Shown: positions 1-7,181, counted from the stretch's first letter. The stretch is 15,551 nt of DNA from CAZJHM01 sp964545925 (GCA_964545925.1 CAZJHM010000017.1:1-15551), one strand, 5' to 3'. The notes: generated from the sequence alone by a model not told the origin. Numbers and translations: made by a program.

Positions 1-401
1 GCTTTGGATTGAAGTTCTAAACATTCTTGAGGAGTTAGTTGCTCAACTGTTGTGAAGTCTCCGCGATTTATATTACAATAGAGAAGTTCATTTTCTTGAT
101 TTGTTATTTTATATATTTGGGCAACTTGTTTTTTGTTTCCAACTGTGACTATTAGCATTTTTGCCATTGATTGCATTTTGTAACTGTCTGTTGGAGAAAG
201 AGGTTCATTTAGATTTGTAATTATATTGAAAGATGTTTTTTTGGAGATTTCAGCAAATGCAGTTTGAGGATTAACTGTATCTGAAACTAAAGGTAGATTA
301 TCTATTACATAATAGTATTTGTAATTTCCTGTGAAAGGTTTTATGAAAAGAATTGTTCCTAAGACTAAGATTAGAATTAAAATAAAGAGTAGTTTTCGCA
401 T
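1..401 (-). CDS. Partial secreted or membrane-anchored protein of unknown function (N-terminal 133 residues)
   Basis: An open frame runs from an ATG at 401-399 leftward off the window edge without a stop, giving 133 residues. It begins MRKLLFILILILVLGTILF, a basic start followed by a hydrophobic stretch (about residues 4-20), so it is a signal peptide or N-terminal membrane anchor. The rest is polar and soluble-looking, contains two cysteines in the visible part (LYCN and QECLEL) and matches no family I recognise. It lies downstream of the S-layer gene on the same strand but is separated from it by a hairpin terminator and has its own TATA-like box 26 nt before the ATG. It is therefore probably an independent, leaderless transcript. 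An extracytoplasmic location is inferred from the N-terminus only. The C-terminal part, which could identify it, is outside the window. Confidence 0.75.
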   Translation of the reverse strand, partial: MRKLLFILILILVLGTILFIKPFTGNYKYYYVIDNLPLVSDTVNPQTAFAEISKKTSFNIITNLNEPLSPTDSYKMQSMAKMLIVTVGNKKQVAQIYKITNQENELLYCNINRGDFTTVEQLTPQECLELQSK

Positions 402-420
402 AAGAAAAAGAGAGAGATTA

Positions 421-434
421 AGTTTAAAAAAATT
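421..434 (-). promoter_or_regulatory. TATA-like box of the partial secreted-protein gene
   Basis: On the minus strand the element reads TTTTTTTAAAC, centred about 26 nt upstream of the ATG at 401. That spacing would place transcription initiation at or next to the start codon. No ribosome binding site is visible between box and ATG; the interval is CT-rich. Confidence 0.5.
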
Positions 435-540
435 GGGTTTTTCAAACTTTGATTTAAAAACAAATTATTTTGATTTTTCTTTTTTAAAAAAAATATTCTA
501 ATTTAAAAGAGAAAATTTTTAGAGTTAAAAAATTTAGAAA

Positions 541-578
541 AAAAGAAAATAAAAAGGAAAAAATGGGGCAAATGCCCC
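541..578 (-). terminator. Hairpin plus T-tract terminator of the S-layer gene
   Basis: Ten nucleotides after the S-layer stop codon there is a GC-rich inverted repeat (GGGGC at 565-569 pairing with GCCCC at 574-578, loop of four). On the minus strand it is followed by a long T-rich tract (complement of 541-563). A5 before the stem can also pair partly with the T-run. Most archaeal terminators are T-tracts alone, so a clear stem-loop here fits a strongly transcribed gene. It separates the S-layer gene from the next minus-strand gene. Confidence 0.7.
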
Positions 579-587
579 TTTTTAGAC

Positions 588-3527
588 TTACATCAAACTC
601 TCAAGTTGAGATATTAATTTCTTTGCAGCTGTTGCTGTGTCGTTTGCTGTGTAACCAGCTACAACAATATCTCCGTCGTCCATTATGTCAACTACATAGT
701 CGCCTGATGATACAAGTGCTTCTTGCAATGAGGAACCGTCTGTTAAAACTAAGTTCTTTGCAAGTTCGTTTACTATATATCCTCCGACAATTATGTGGCT
801 TCCTGCTGGAGCTGCTGTGTCTTGGTAGACCATAGTTCCAACTGGGACAACTTGTTTGTATGTACCTGATGCTGAGCCACCGACACTAGTTACAGTTACT
901 TTGTAGTTGTTTAGTTCTTTTGGAACTCCAACTTCTAAGTCTGTAAACTCTGTTCCGCCTGTAACTGTTGTAGTTGTGCTTGCTCCTAATACAACTAACT
1001 TGAGGTATTCTCTAGATTCTGGAACTGAGAAGTATGCTTTTCCTTCGTCCAACCAAGCTTTTACTCCATAATCTGAGTATGCTTGTGTAAAGTCTGTTCT
1101 TGTGGTTGTAGCCATGTCAAATGATCTGTTTTCGGCTAAGGTTTTTGTATACTTTGTCTTATATGTCCAGTTTGCTAGATTATCTCCAGGTATTACTACA
1201 TTTCCAGATTCTGTATCGATTGGGACTGTCCAAGTTCCGAAGTAAGCTGCTTCTCCAGTTATATTAAACTGAGCAACTTGGTATTCATCGGAGTTAGGCA
1301 TTGTACTAAAGAGATTGTTTATCTTTGGTACATAATAGTGTGCATCGATTGTTCCATTTTCTGTAGTTGTTCCATAAGGAGTTATAGCTGTTCCTACTAA
1401 CTTGATGTCCAAAGCAGATGTTTTATCTTGGTATTCTGTCTTAAAGTCTGTAGTTGAGTCTAATAACAAGTATAGTCTCTTGTTATATGCTGCAAGTCTG
1501 TATGCATATGTTGTTTCGTTTGTTTCGTCTTGTGTGAATTGTAGTGGTGTTGTTGCTACTTGCCAGTTTTGGTCTGAACTTAGGTAGACAGTATACTTGT
1601 ATGGTGCTGTTGATGTGACATCTGATGTTATGCCTCCTGTTTGATTTGCATCTGTGAAACTGTTGTATCCTGTTGCTACTGCTGTTCCGTTCAAGTCCAA
1701 TATATCTGATGCTGTTGGGCTTGAATCAAAGGACACTTGTGAGAACATACATGCATAGTCTGTATGGACTTGCCAAACATCTACAGCTGTTGCTGAATTT
1801 TGATCATAGTATACTTTTTGTATTGTTTCTCCTTTAGGATATCCAATATATGCTGCTGTTCCTGCTCCAGTATGTGCTGCAATTAATAGAGCTGTATTAT
1901 CGTCTCCTGCAAGAGTATAGTTATTTAATTTGTCTCCTACTTTTAGTCCAAAGGTTGTAGCTGCTGCATTGTCGTCGTGTTCATAACATTTGTAGTAGTA
2001 TTTCTTTCCTGCAATTGTTATGTCTGATGTTTGTCCGTGATTGATACTTAATTGTTGATAGAAATCAACTTCTCTCTCTACTCCGTCTAAGTCCTTAAAG
2101 GTCAATTTATCGTCACCTATATTTAGGCTAGTTCTTTCTAAATCTCCTTTAAATCCTTCGAATAAGATTTTTGCAAATCCATATCCTGGAGTATCTGATG
2201 TTTCCTTATCTAAGAAAATAGCTTCGTATTGATCTGTTTTTCCTGTTAAGGAATAATTTTTTGCAAAGAGAGCTTCGTCGTCTTCCCATTGCTTGTCTGT
2301 ATTCTGGATTTTTATGTTTGTTATTTTCTTAGGTGCTGAACCGGATGTTGTGATTACTGCTGTCCAATAATCATCTGTTGAATCTGTATTTGTTGAGTCA
2401 TAAGGATATTCGCTTGAATTTCTTAAAACTACAACATTTTGTCCAACAGTTGCTGTTAGATATCCTGTTCCGCTTGTTGTTTCTAATCCTAAGTCGCTTA
2501 TATAGAAGACTGTGTCTAAGACATATTCAGCATCTGAATCCTGGAAAAGTTCATTTGCATATTCTCCAGTATTAAATGACTGTGTGTCTATCAAGTTGTC
2601 TTCTGAGTCGTAGAGTTCTAATTTTACTTTGTATGTTGCAGAACCACCGGCTTGTGTTATAGCGACAACTTTGATACTTAAGTCTTCTCCGGCATAATTT
2701 CCTTTTCCAGCTAAACCTTCAATTGTTTGGCCTTCTAAGTAAGTTGATTTTCCGGAATCTTTTATCAAAGTTATTTTGCTTGTTCCAGTTAGATCTACTT
2801 TTTGGACTGTGTAGTCTTGTCCAAAGAATGGGATTCTTATATTATCTCCTGTTGTATTCTGGAATACTCCCCATGCACTACTTGTATAGTGTTCTCCTGG
2901 GATTCCTGTTCCTAAGTCTATTTCATAATAGAAGTCTCCTAATCCCATTTCGGCTATCAAATCATATGTATCTTGGGAGTCAAATGATGCATCTACATTG
3001 AATCCGATTTTTTCTTTTATTGTTATATCTGTTGTGGCTGAAGTATATGCAGTATCTGTTCCGTCTCTATCCCATTTATATGATTTAGTTGCGCTTGTTA
3101 GGAAATTTAATGAACTATTTCCTAATGCTGTAGTACTGGTATTATACTTAAACTCAGAACCAGCATCTTCTGTATACAAGCGATTGTCATCTAGGGTTTT
3201 ACTATCTGACTGACTGTATGAAGTTGTTCCGCCGATTGATAAATTGATTGTTGCATCTGAAACAGAACCTGATCCGCCAGTTGCATCTTTTGTTGCTAAT
3301 TGAGCTATCTTAGCAGCTATGTTTCCTGCCCATACTGCGTCTGATGTTCCTGCGCCTGCACCAACGACTAAGCTTACTGTTGGTAAGCCTGTTGTTAATG
3401 AGACTACGTCTCCTTTAGTTATGCTTGAACTATTGTCCAAAGCTGAAACCAAAGGGGCGACAGTTGCACCAACGAGAGCAGTTCCTAAAGCTACTGCAGC
3501 TATTTTTTTTATATTTAAACCTCTCAT
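588..3527 (-). CDS. Archaeal S-layer protein, Methanococcus-type (S_layer_N and S_layer_C domains)
   Basis: A 979-residue secreted protein, probably the main surface-layer subunit. Residues 1-29 form a signal peptide (basic MRGLNIKK, hydrophobic core, AxA-like VSA before LDN). The next region (about 30-100) contains GDVVSLTTGLPTVSLVVGAG followed by TSDAVWAGNIAAKIAQLAT, the N-terminal pattern of methanococcal S-layer proteins. The last 50 residues include VVDIMDDGDIVVAGYTANDT and a final amphipathic helix, the matching C-terminal pattern. The long middle is Thr/Ser/Asp/Tyr-rich and beta-like. I count 16 N-x-S/T sequons, suggesting heavy N-glycosylation, and only two cysteines (514 and 593), a possible disulfide. 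There is no C-terminal membrane anchor. The ATG at 3527 is supported by a perfect AGGTGA ribosome binding site seven nucleotides upstream. GC content and codon use appear richer than in neighbours, as expected for high expression. Family assignment is by motif memory, not alignment. Confidence 0.85.
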   Translation of the reverse strand: MRGLNIKKIAAVALGTALVGATVAPLVSALDNSSSITKGDVVSLTTGLPTVSLVVGAGAGTSDAVWAGNIAAKIAQLATKDATGGSGSVSDATINLSIGGTTSYSQSDSKTLDDNRLYTEDAGSEFKYNTSTTALGNSSLNFLTSATKSYKWDRDGTDTAYTSATTDITIKEKIGFNVDASFDSQDTYDLIAEMGLGDFYYEIDLGTGIPGEHYTSSAWGVFQNTTGDNIRIPFFGQDYTVQKVDLTGTSKITLIKDSGKSTYLEGQTIEGLAGKGNYAGEDLSIKVVAITQAGGSATYKVKLELYDSEDNLIDTQSFNTGEYANELFQDSDAEYVLDTVFYISDLGLETTSGTGYLTATVGQNVVVLRNSSEYPYDSTNTDSTDDYWTAVITTSGSAPKKITNIKIQNTDKQWEDDEALFAKNYSLTGKTDQYEAIFLDKETSDTPGYGFAKILFEGFKGDLERTSLNIGDDKLTFKDLDGVEREVDFYQQLSINHGQTSDITIAGKKYYYKCYEHDDNAAATTFGLKVGDKLNNYTLAGDDNTALLIAAHTGAGTAAYIGYPKGETIQKVYYDQNSATAVDVWQVHTDYACMFSQVSFDSSPTASDILDLNGTAVATGYNSFTDANQTGGITSDVTSTAPYKYTVYLSSDQNWQVATTPLQFTQDETNETTYAYRLAAYNKRLYLLLDSTTDFKTEYQDKTSALDIKLVGTAITPYGTTTENGTIDAHYYVPKINNLFSTMPNSDEYQVAQFNITGEAAYFGTWTVPIDTESGNVVIPGDNLANWTYKTKYTKTLAENRSFDMATTTRTDFTQAYSDYGVKAWLDEGKAYFSVPESREYLKLVVLGASTTTTVTGGTEFTDLEVGVPKELNNYKVTVTSVGGSASGTYKQVVPVGTMVYQDTAAPAGSHIIVGGYIVNELAKNLVLTDGSSLQEALVSSGDYVVDIMDDGDIVVAGYTANDTATAAKKLISQLESLM

Positions 3528-3534
3528 TTGGGTT

Positions 3535-3541
3535 TCACCTC
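3535..3541 (-). promoter_or_regulatory. Strong ribosome binding site of the S-layer gene, overlapped by an ATG-AGG-TGA mini-frame
   Basis: GAGGTGA on the minus strand is complementary to the conserved 3' end of 16S rRNA and sits seven nucleotides before the ATG at 3527. The same bases are part of an ATG-AGG-TGA start-stop frame (3535-3543). This is the clearest leader-borne Shine-Dalgarno site in the window; most other first genes appear leaderless. Confidence 0.75.
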
Positions 3542-3567
3542 ATTTTTTACAAAGATTACTGCATTCT

Positions 3568-3598
3568 TATTACAAGACTAAATTGCTGTCTTATAACA
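3568..3598 (-). promoter_or_regulatory. Leader stem-loop in the S-layer mRNA
   Basis: On the minus-strand transcript, bases 3598-3588 can pair with 3578-3568 as an 11-bp stem (core UUAUAAGAC with GUCUUGUAA) around a nine-nucleotide loop. Two pairs are G-U wobbles that would be A-C or C-A mismatches in a plus-strand RNA, so the structure favours an RNA role in the S-layer transcript. If transcription starts from the nearer TATA-like box, the stem begins roughly ten nucleotides from the mRNA 5' end, where 5' stem-loops are known to stabilise some mRNAs. The role is inferred. Confidence 0.45.
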
Positions 3599-3628
3599 GG
3601 AAGGCATACATTTTATTTGCAAATTCTT

Positions 3629-3638
3629 GTTTAAATAG
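3629..3638 (-). promoter_or_regulatory. Candidate TATA box (proximal) of the S-layer gene
   Basis: Minus-strand CTATTTAAAC lies about 107 nt before the ATG. Initiation about 26 nt downstream would give a leader of roughly 80 nt that carries the stem-loop and the ribosome binding site. It competes with the distal box at 3668-3678. Confidence 0.4.
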
Positions 3639-3667
3639 CTATCGCTTGGTACAATCCTTTACATCGG

Positions 3668-3678
3668 GTTTATAAAGG
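3668..3678 (-). promoter_or_regulatory. Candidate TATA box (distal) of the S-layer gene
   Basis: Minus-strand CCTTTATAAAC is the better match to the archaeal TATA consensus of the two boxes. It would give a leader of about 120 nt. Both boxes may be used; sequence alone cannot decide. Confidence 0.4.
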
Positions 3679-3914
3679 TTTAGGGTATTTTATTCGCTCT
3701 TTTAGGTAGATTGGTTTGGGGATTGCCTATGTTTTTTTCTGTGTTTTTCTTTAAGATTGTTTAAAATAGGCTTAAAATATGGATTAGATTTGTTTTAAAG
3801 GGGGTGGTTTTCAAAGATGGAAAAAGAAGTGTTTTAGGGGGGATTTAGAGGGTTTTGACGAAATCTTTTCTTTCTGAATTTTGATTTGAATTTAATTAAT
3901 TTGATGAGAAAAAA

Positions 3915-4544
3915 TTAGATTATTTTTTTATAGAGCTTATCTATTTCAGTTTGTTTTAGATTCTTTGAGATAAAAGTTGTGTATTTTTGTAAGATATCTA
4001 TTAATTCTATATATGAATCTTGAAGTTCTTGAATATCTAAAGTTATTTTATCTTTATTTAGGAACTCTATTGAACTTGGACCATAATAAATAACAAATCT
4101 CATTAAATCTAACATATTTACCATTGATAATTCTAATTCTAAATAAGAAGCAAAAAATCCTTCTGATTCTATTATTTCTGCTATATCACAAGCATAAACT
4201 TGGAATCTTTTTTCTTTCTTCATTGTTTCTTCTATTCTTTTTAGGTTTTTTTCCAGAAGTTCTTTTGAGACTGCTTGGATTTCTATATATGCTCTTATAT
4301 GGAATTTTCTAAAATCTTTTTCTTTTATTTCTTTTTTTTGTTTTAATTGTTCAGCAATTTCTTTTTTTAAAGAATAAAGAGTTGGAAACCCTTCTTTTTC
4401 TATAAGTTTGAGTTTTATTAATGGTTTCATTTCTTCTAGAATTTCAGGCTCAGACATACTTAGTTGAGAGGCAATTTGTTCAGATGTTTTTTTTCCAGCT
4501 AAAAGTAATGCTGAGATTCTTTTTTGTTTTTCTGTGAACTGCAT
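3915..4544 (-). CDS. Winged-helix DNA-binding protein with a C-terminal domain of unknown function
   Basis: A 209-residue protein. Residues 1-60 read as a winged helix: a helix (FTEKQKRISALLLAG), a helix-turn-helix with TSEQIASQLSMSEPEILEEMKPL, then LKLIEKEGFPTLYSLK as the wing. A charged linker (about 62-80) leads to a second domain (about 82-195) with alternating strands and helices, including FHIRAYIEIQAV, FASYLELELSMV and YYGPSSIEFL. I do not recognise that domain; it may be a ligand-binding or dimerisation unit. There is no signal peptide or membrane segment. The gene diverges from the methyltransferase gene across 37 nt, so it could regulate both that gene and itself; this is inference from position. 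The ATG is supported by a TATA-like box 27 nt upstream, implying a leaderless message. A transcription regulator is the likely role; target unknown. Confidence 0.7.
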   Translation of the reverse strand: MQFTEKQKRISALLLAGKKTSEQIASQLSMSEPEILEEMKPLIKLKLIEKEGFPTLYSLKKEIAEQLKQKKEIKEKDFRKFHIRAYIEIQAVSKELLEKNLKRIEETMKKEKRFQVYACDIAEIIESEGFFASYLELELSMVNMLDLMRFVIYYGPSSIEFLNKDKITLDIQELQDSYIELIDILQKYTTFISKNLKQTEIDKLYKKII

Positions 4545-4549
4545 ATTGA

Positions 4550-4563
4550 ATTATTAAAATATA
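4550..4563 (+). promoter_or_regulatory. TATA-like box of the methyltransferase gene
   Basis: Plus-strand TTATTAAAATATAA is centred about 26 nt before the ATG at 4582, consistent with a leaderless transcript. It starts six nucleotides after the winged-helix start codon on the other strand. Confidence 0.45.
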
Positions 4564-4566
4564 AGT

Positions 4567-4575
4567 AATAAAAAG
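4567..4575 (-). promoter_or_regulatory. TATA-like box of the winged-helix gene
   Basis: Minus-strand CTTTTTATT is centred about 27 nt before the ATG at 4544. It lies inside the 37-nt divergent intergenic region and only a few bases from the methyltransferase start codon. The two promoters therefore overlap, and transcription complexes would probably exclude each other. Confidence 0.5.
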
Positions 4576-4581
4576 ATATGT

Positions 4582-5091
4582 ATGGGAAAGGTTTTGGTTA
4601 AAAAAAACAATTGGGAATATTATGATAGTTTGGAAAGATATGATGACTTGCATTTTGAAGAGCAAAAGAAAAAAATAGAACAAACTTTAAAGATTTGTTC
4701 TAAACTTGGATTAAAATTTGAAAATAGAGGATTGGATATTGGAAGTGGGACAAGTTCTTTTTTCAGGATTTTAAATGGAAAAGTGATTAATCTGGAACCT
4801 TCTATGTTGATTTTTCGTGGAGAAGGGATGAGAGTTCAAGGCAAAGGGGAAAAAATGCCTTTCAAAGATTCTTTTTTTGATTATTGTGTGAGTTTTAGTT
4901 CTTTGCATCATTGTAATTTGGAAGATGTTTTGGGAGAAGTTAAAAGAGTTTTGAAAAAAGATGGATTTTGGGTTTTTAGTTTCTTTAAAAGAGGAAAAGA
5001 GATTGAGGAGTTTCGGAGAAGATTTTCTGGAAAAGAGTTTGATATTGGTTTGGATATTTTGAGGATTGGGAAAAGAAAAGATTTGTATTAG
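4582..5091 (+). CDS. Small class I SAM-dependent methyltransferase
   Basis: A 169-residue protein with a Methyltransf_11-like core. Motif I is LDIGSGTS (51-58), which binds SAM; the acidic residue after strand 2 is E72 in NLEPS; GKGEKMPF (87-94) matches the adenine-side segment; and FFDYCVSFSSLHH (98-110) is the strand 4 motif of UbiE/small-molecule methyltransferases. VLKKDGFWVFSFF follows as the post-motif III region. The core ends soon after strand 5, so the substrate-binding cap is minimal and the usual last two strands are poorly represented. At 169 residues it is short for the family. The substrate cannot be told. It diverges from a winged-helix gene and is separated from the primase genes by a gap that contains a promoter, so it is probably transcribed alone. 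The ATG choice is supported by a TATA-like box 26 nt upstream. Confidence 0.8.
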   Translation: MGKVLVKKNNWEYYDSLERYDDLHFEEQKKKIEQTLKICSKLGLKFENRGLDIGSGTSSFFRILNGKVINLEPSMLIFRGEGMRVQGKGEKMPFKDSFFDYCVSFSSLHHCNLEDVLGEVKRVLKKDGFWVFSFFKRGKEIEEFRRRFSGKEFDIGLDILRIGKRKDLY

Positions 5092-5128
5092 ATTCTTGGA
5101 GAAAGAAGTTGCAAAGAGAAGAAAGAAG

Positions 5129-5137
5129 TTATAAAAG
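5129..5137 (+). promoter_or_regulatory. TATA-like box of the primase operon
   Basis: TTATAAAAG is centred about 26 nt before the PriL ATG at 5159, so the message is likely leaderless. The preceding 40 nt are purine-rich and contain GAAAGAAGTT twice (5101-5110 and 5121-5130). Confidence 0.5.
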
Positions 5138-5158
5138 AGGTTTGGACTAAAAGTTTTT

Positions 5159-6067
5159 ATGACTTACAAGGATTTTCATGATAGATATCCTTATAGCAAT
5201 AAGACAAAAGAAAGGCTTAGAAAAGAAGGATTCAAAGTTTCAGATATTAGTGATGAACTAATAACAGAGGCTGCTAAATTGATTATTTGGGCTAGAGATA
5301 AAAAAGAATATGAAGTATTAGAAGGAGGATATAAGGCATTTCCTGTTGCTAAGATGATTCTTTATGTGATAGGAGATGAATTTCTGAAAAGAAAATTTGC
5401 TCAGATGTTTGCTGATTTTTTAGATAGTGAAAATAAGATTCATTATACTTTGCTGGAAGACTTTGGAATCAAATATGAGGTAGAAAAAGAAGAAACAGTC
5501 GTAAGATTACAAGATTATTTGAAAACAAATTTTTCCTATGCTGAAAAGATTGTTAATTTAGGAATTGAAAAAGGAAAAGTGTATTTGGATTATAATGAGG
5601 CAAAAAGATTTGTAAAAGGATTAGTTTTTAACAAAGTATATAATTTTCCTGAGATAGATGACAAGAAAATCAAACAAGCTGCTAAAGAAATAAAAGAATA
5701 TATTCTTGTAAAAGAAAAATCAGGGAAAAAAGATGGAGAAAAAGAATACAAAGGAGTATTACAGTTTGAGAGATATGCTCCTTGTATGAAAAGATTATTC
5801 AAGGATTTAAAAGAAGGAAAGAAATTGAATCATATGGAGCATTTTTATTTGGCTGTTTTTCTTAAAAGAACAGGATGGAAAAAAGAAGAGATATTGAAAG
5901 TGTATATGGGGAGAGCAGATTATAATGAAAAAATTGCTAAATATCAGATAGATAGAATATGGGATGGAAAGTTTTCAGTTGCCTCCTGCGAGAAAATGAA
6001 AGCATATAATATTTGCAAAGAAGATTGTGGAAGAAAAAATCCTTTTGGGAGGAGATTAAATGAATAA
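5159..6067 (+). CDS. priL: DNA primase large subunit PriL
   Basis: PriL is the regulatory and Fe-S subunit of the archaeal/eukaryotic-type primase that makes RNA primers for replication. Four cysteines in the C-terminal domain, C209, C277, C286 and C290, have the order and spacing expected for the conserved 4Fe-4S cluster (one cysteine, a gap of about 70 residues, then CxxxxxxxxCxxxC). FERYAPCMKRL and LNHMEHFYLAVFLKRTGW are further typical segments of the Fe-S domain. The N-terminal half (about 1-185) is the helical domain that contacts PriS; YPYSNKTKERL corresponds to the usual start of the fold. At 302 residues it is compact for the family but looks complete. Its stop overlaps the PriS start by eight nucleotides, implying translational coupling and equal production of the two subunits. 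In Nanoarchaeum the two subunits are fused; here they are separate. Confidence 0.9.
   Translation: MTYKDFHDRYPYSNKTKERLRKEGFKVSDISDELITEAAKLIIWARDKKEYEVLEGGYKAFPVAKMILYVIGDEFLKRKFAQMFADFLDSENKIHYTLLEDFGIKYEVEKEETVVRLQDYLKTNFSYAEKIVNLGIEKGKVYLDYNEAKRFVKGLVFNKVYNFPEIDDKKIKQAAKEIKEYILVKEKSGKKDGEKEYKGVLQFERYAPCMKRLFKDLKEGKKLNHMEHFYLAVFLKRTGWKKEEILKVYMGRADYNEKIAKYQIDRIWDGKFSVASCEKMKAYNICKEDCGRKNPFGRRLNE
6047..6054 (+). promoter_or_regulatory. Ribosome binding site of priS inside the end of priL
   Basis: GGGAGGAG lies five nucleotides before the ATG at 6060 and within the last codons of priL. It fixes the PriS start in the overlap and supports reinitiation or coupled translation. Confidence 0.6.
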
Positions 6068-7181
6068 TGAAGATTATTTCAAAAATGTTTTTCAGGAATT
6101 TTATAAAAAACATTATATTAAAGCTCCTTATGAGATTGAGAAAAGAGAATTTGGTATTGGGTTTTTTGGAAAAAAAATTGGAAAAAGACATATGGAGTTT
6201 AAGAATAATGATGATTTGAATTTATTTCTTAAAGAAAATGTTCCTATGTTTATTTCTTGTTCAGATAGTTTGTATGAAAAACCAAGAGCAAGTCCTATGA
6301 ATGCAAAAGGATGGTTGGGAAGTGATATAACTTATGAATTTGATGCTGATGATATTTCTGAGGCAGAATATTGGTATTGTGAATGTGGAAAAAAAGGTAA
6401 AGGAAAAATTGAGAAATGCCCTGAATGTGGAAAGAAAGTTGAGGTTAAAGAATGGTTTTCCTCTAAAGACTTAGAGGGGACTAAAAAAGAAATGTTGAGA
6501 CTGATTGATTGTGTTGAAAATGATTTTGAGTTTAAGGAATATGAAATAAATTTTTCAGGTAATGCTGGATATCATTTACATCTAAGAGGAGAAGAAGTTA
6601 GAGAATTAAGGAAAGAAGGAAGGATTGAATTAGTTGATTATTTGAAAATTGAAAATTATAATTTAGTTAATATGGGATTTTATGACGGAAAAATTCCTGA
6701 GAAAAAAAAAGGAATTGCTAAAAAAATTCTTAAATATTTGAGAGAAATGAATAGAAAAGAATTAGTTGCTGTTTTGGGAAAAAAGTTTGAGGGTGAAATT
6801 GAAGGGAACTATTTTCCTGATGTTGGGAAAGGAGGGGGAGAAAGATGGGAGAAAGCATTGGATTATGCTGCACATAAATTGAAGATTGAGATTGATAGAC
6901 AAACATCTGTGGATATTCATAAGATACTTAGAGTACCAAATACTTTGCATGGAGGAACCGGGTTATTGGCTAAGAAAATTCTTGTTGATGAATTTAAAGA
7001 ATTTAATCCCTTAGATGATTGTGTTGTTTTAGGAGAAAAAGAAATTGAGGTTTATGTTAAGTATGCTCCTAAGTTTTATTTGAAAGGAGAATGGGGACCC
7101 TACTGGGACGAGAAAGTTAAAGTTCCTGAATATGTTGGGGTTTATTTGATTGGAAAAGGAGTTGCTGAGATAAAGAAATAA
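6060..7181 (+). CDS. priS: DNA primase catalytic small subunit PriS
   Basis: The 373-residue polymerase subunit of the archaeal/eukaryotic-type primase. The metal-binding pair is D95 and D97 in YEFDADD, preceded by MNAKGWLGSDI. The third catalytic aspartate is most likely D279 in EIDRQTSVD. SGNAGYHLH (166-174) is the conserved nucleotide-binding SGxxGxH segment, and HKILRVPNTLHGGTG (287-301) is the conserved RxPxSLHG segment, here with Asn in place of the usual Ser. A zinc-binding knuckle is formed by C107, C109, C120 and C123. Length and motif positions match archaeal PriS. It partners PriL, encoded immediately upstream with an eight-nucleotide overlap, and the next gene encodes a GINS subunit of the replicative helicase complex. 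No part appears damaged. It acts at the replication fork, making RNA or mixed primers. Confidence 0.95.
   Translation: MNNEDYFKNVFQEFYKKHYIKAPYEIEKREFGIGFFGKKIGKRHMEFKNNDDLNLFLKENVPMFISCSDSLYEKPRASPMNAKGWLGSDITYEFDADDISEAEYWYCECGKKGKGKIEKCPECGKKVEVKEWFSSKDLEGTKKEMLRLIDCVENDFEFKEYEINFSGNAGYHLHLRGEEVRELRKEGRIELVDYLKIENYNLVNMGFYDGKIPEKKKGIAKKILKYLREMNRKELVAVLGKKFEGEIEGNYFPDVGKGGGERWEKALDYAAHKLKIEIDRQTSVDIHKILRVPNTLHGGTGLLAKKILVDEFKEFNPLDDCVVLGEKEIEVYVKYAPKFYLKGEWGPYWDEKVKVPEYVGVYLIGKGVAEIKK

Larger units (their letters stand above)
3528..3914. other. 387-nt gene-free region: S-layer leader, promoters and G-rich patch
   Basis: No convincing protein or tRNA gene is seen. The part next to the S-layer gene (3528 to about 3680) holds the ribosome binding site, a leader hairpin and two TATA-like boxes. 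The part toward the winged-helix gene (about 3690-3914) shows scattered G-runs on the plus strand (3718-3721, 3800-3804, 3837-3842, 3850-3852) and, next to the winged-helix stop codon, a short minus-strand T-run (complement of 3903-3908) that could end that gene's transcript. The region is less AT-biased near the S-layer gene than at its far end. Confidence 0.6.

Noticed and set aside
563..835. Plus-strand open frame opposite the end of the S-layer gene
   Set aside because: It lies antisense to a well-supported coding region, begins inside the terminator hairpin and is Leu/Gln/Arg-rich in the way expected of a shadow frame.
3319..3675. Plus-strand open frame across the S-layer start and leader
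   Set aside because: Its first part is the antisense of the signal peptide region and the rest runs through the leader and promoter; no domain or ribosome binding site supports it.
3541..3700. Possible tRNA or other small RNA gene in the S-layer leader
   Set aside because: The hairpin there is a single stem-loop with no cloverleaf, T-loop consensus or CCA end.
4480..4683. Minus-strand open frame across the winged-helix/methyltransferase spacer
   Set aside because: It covers both divergent promoters and overlaps two real genes; it is a shadow of AT-rich DNA.
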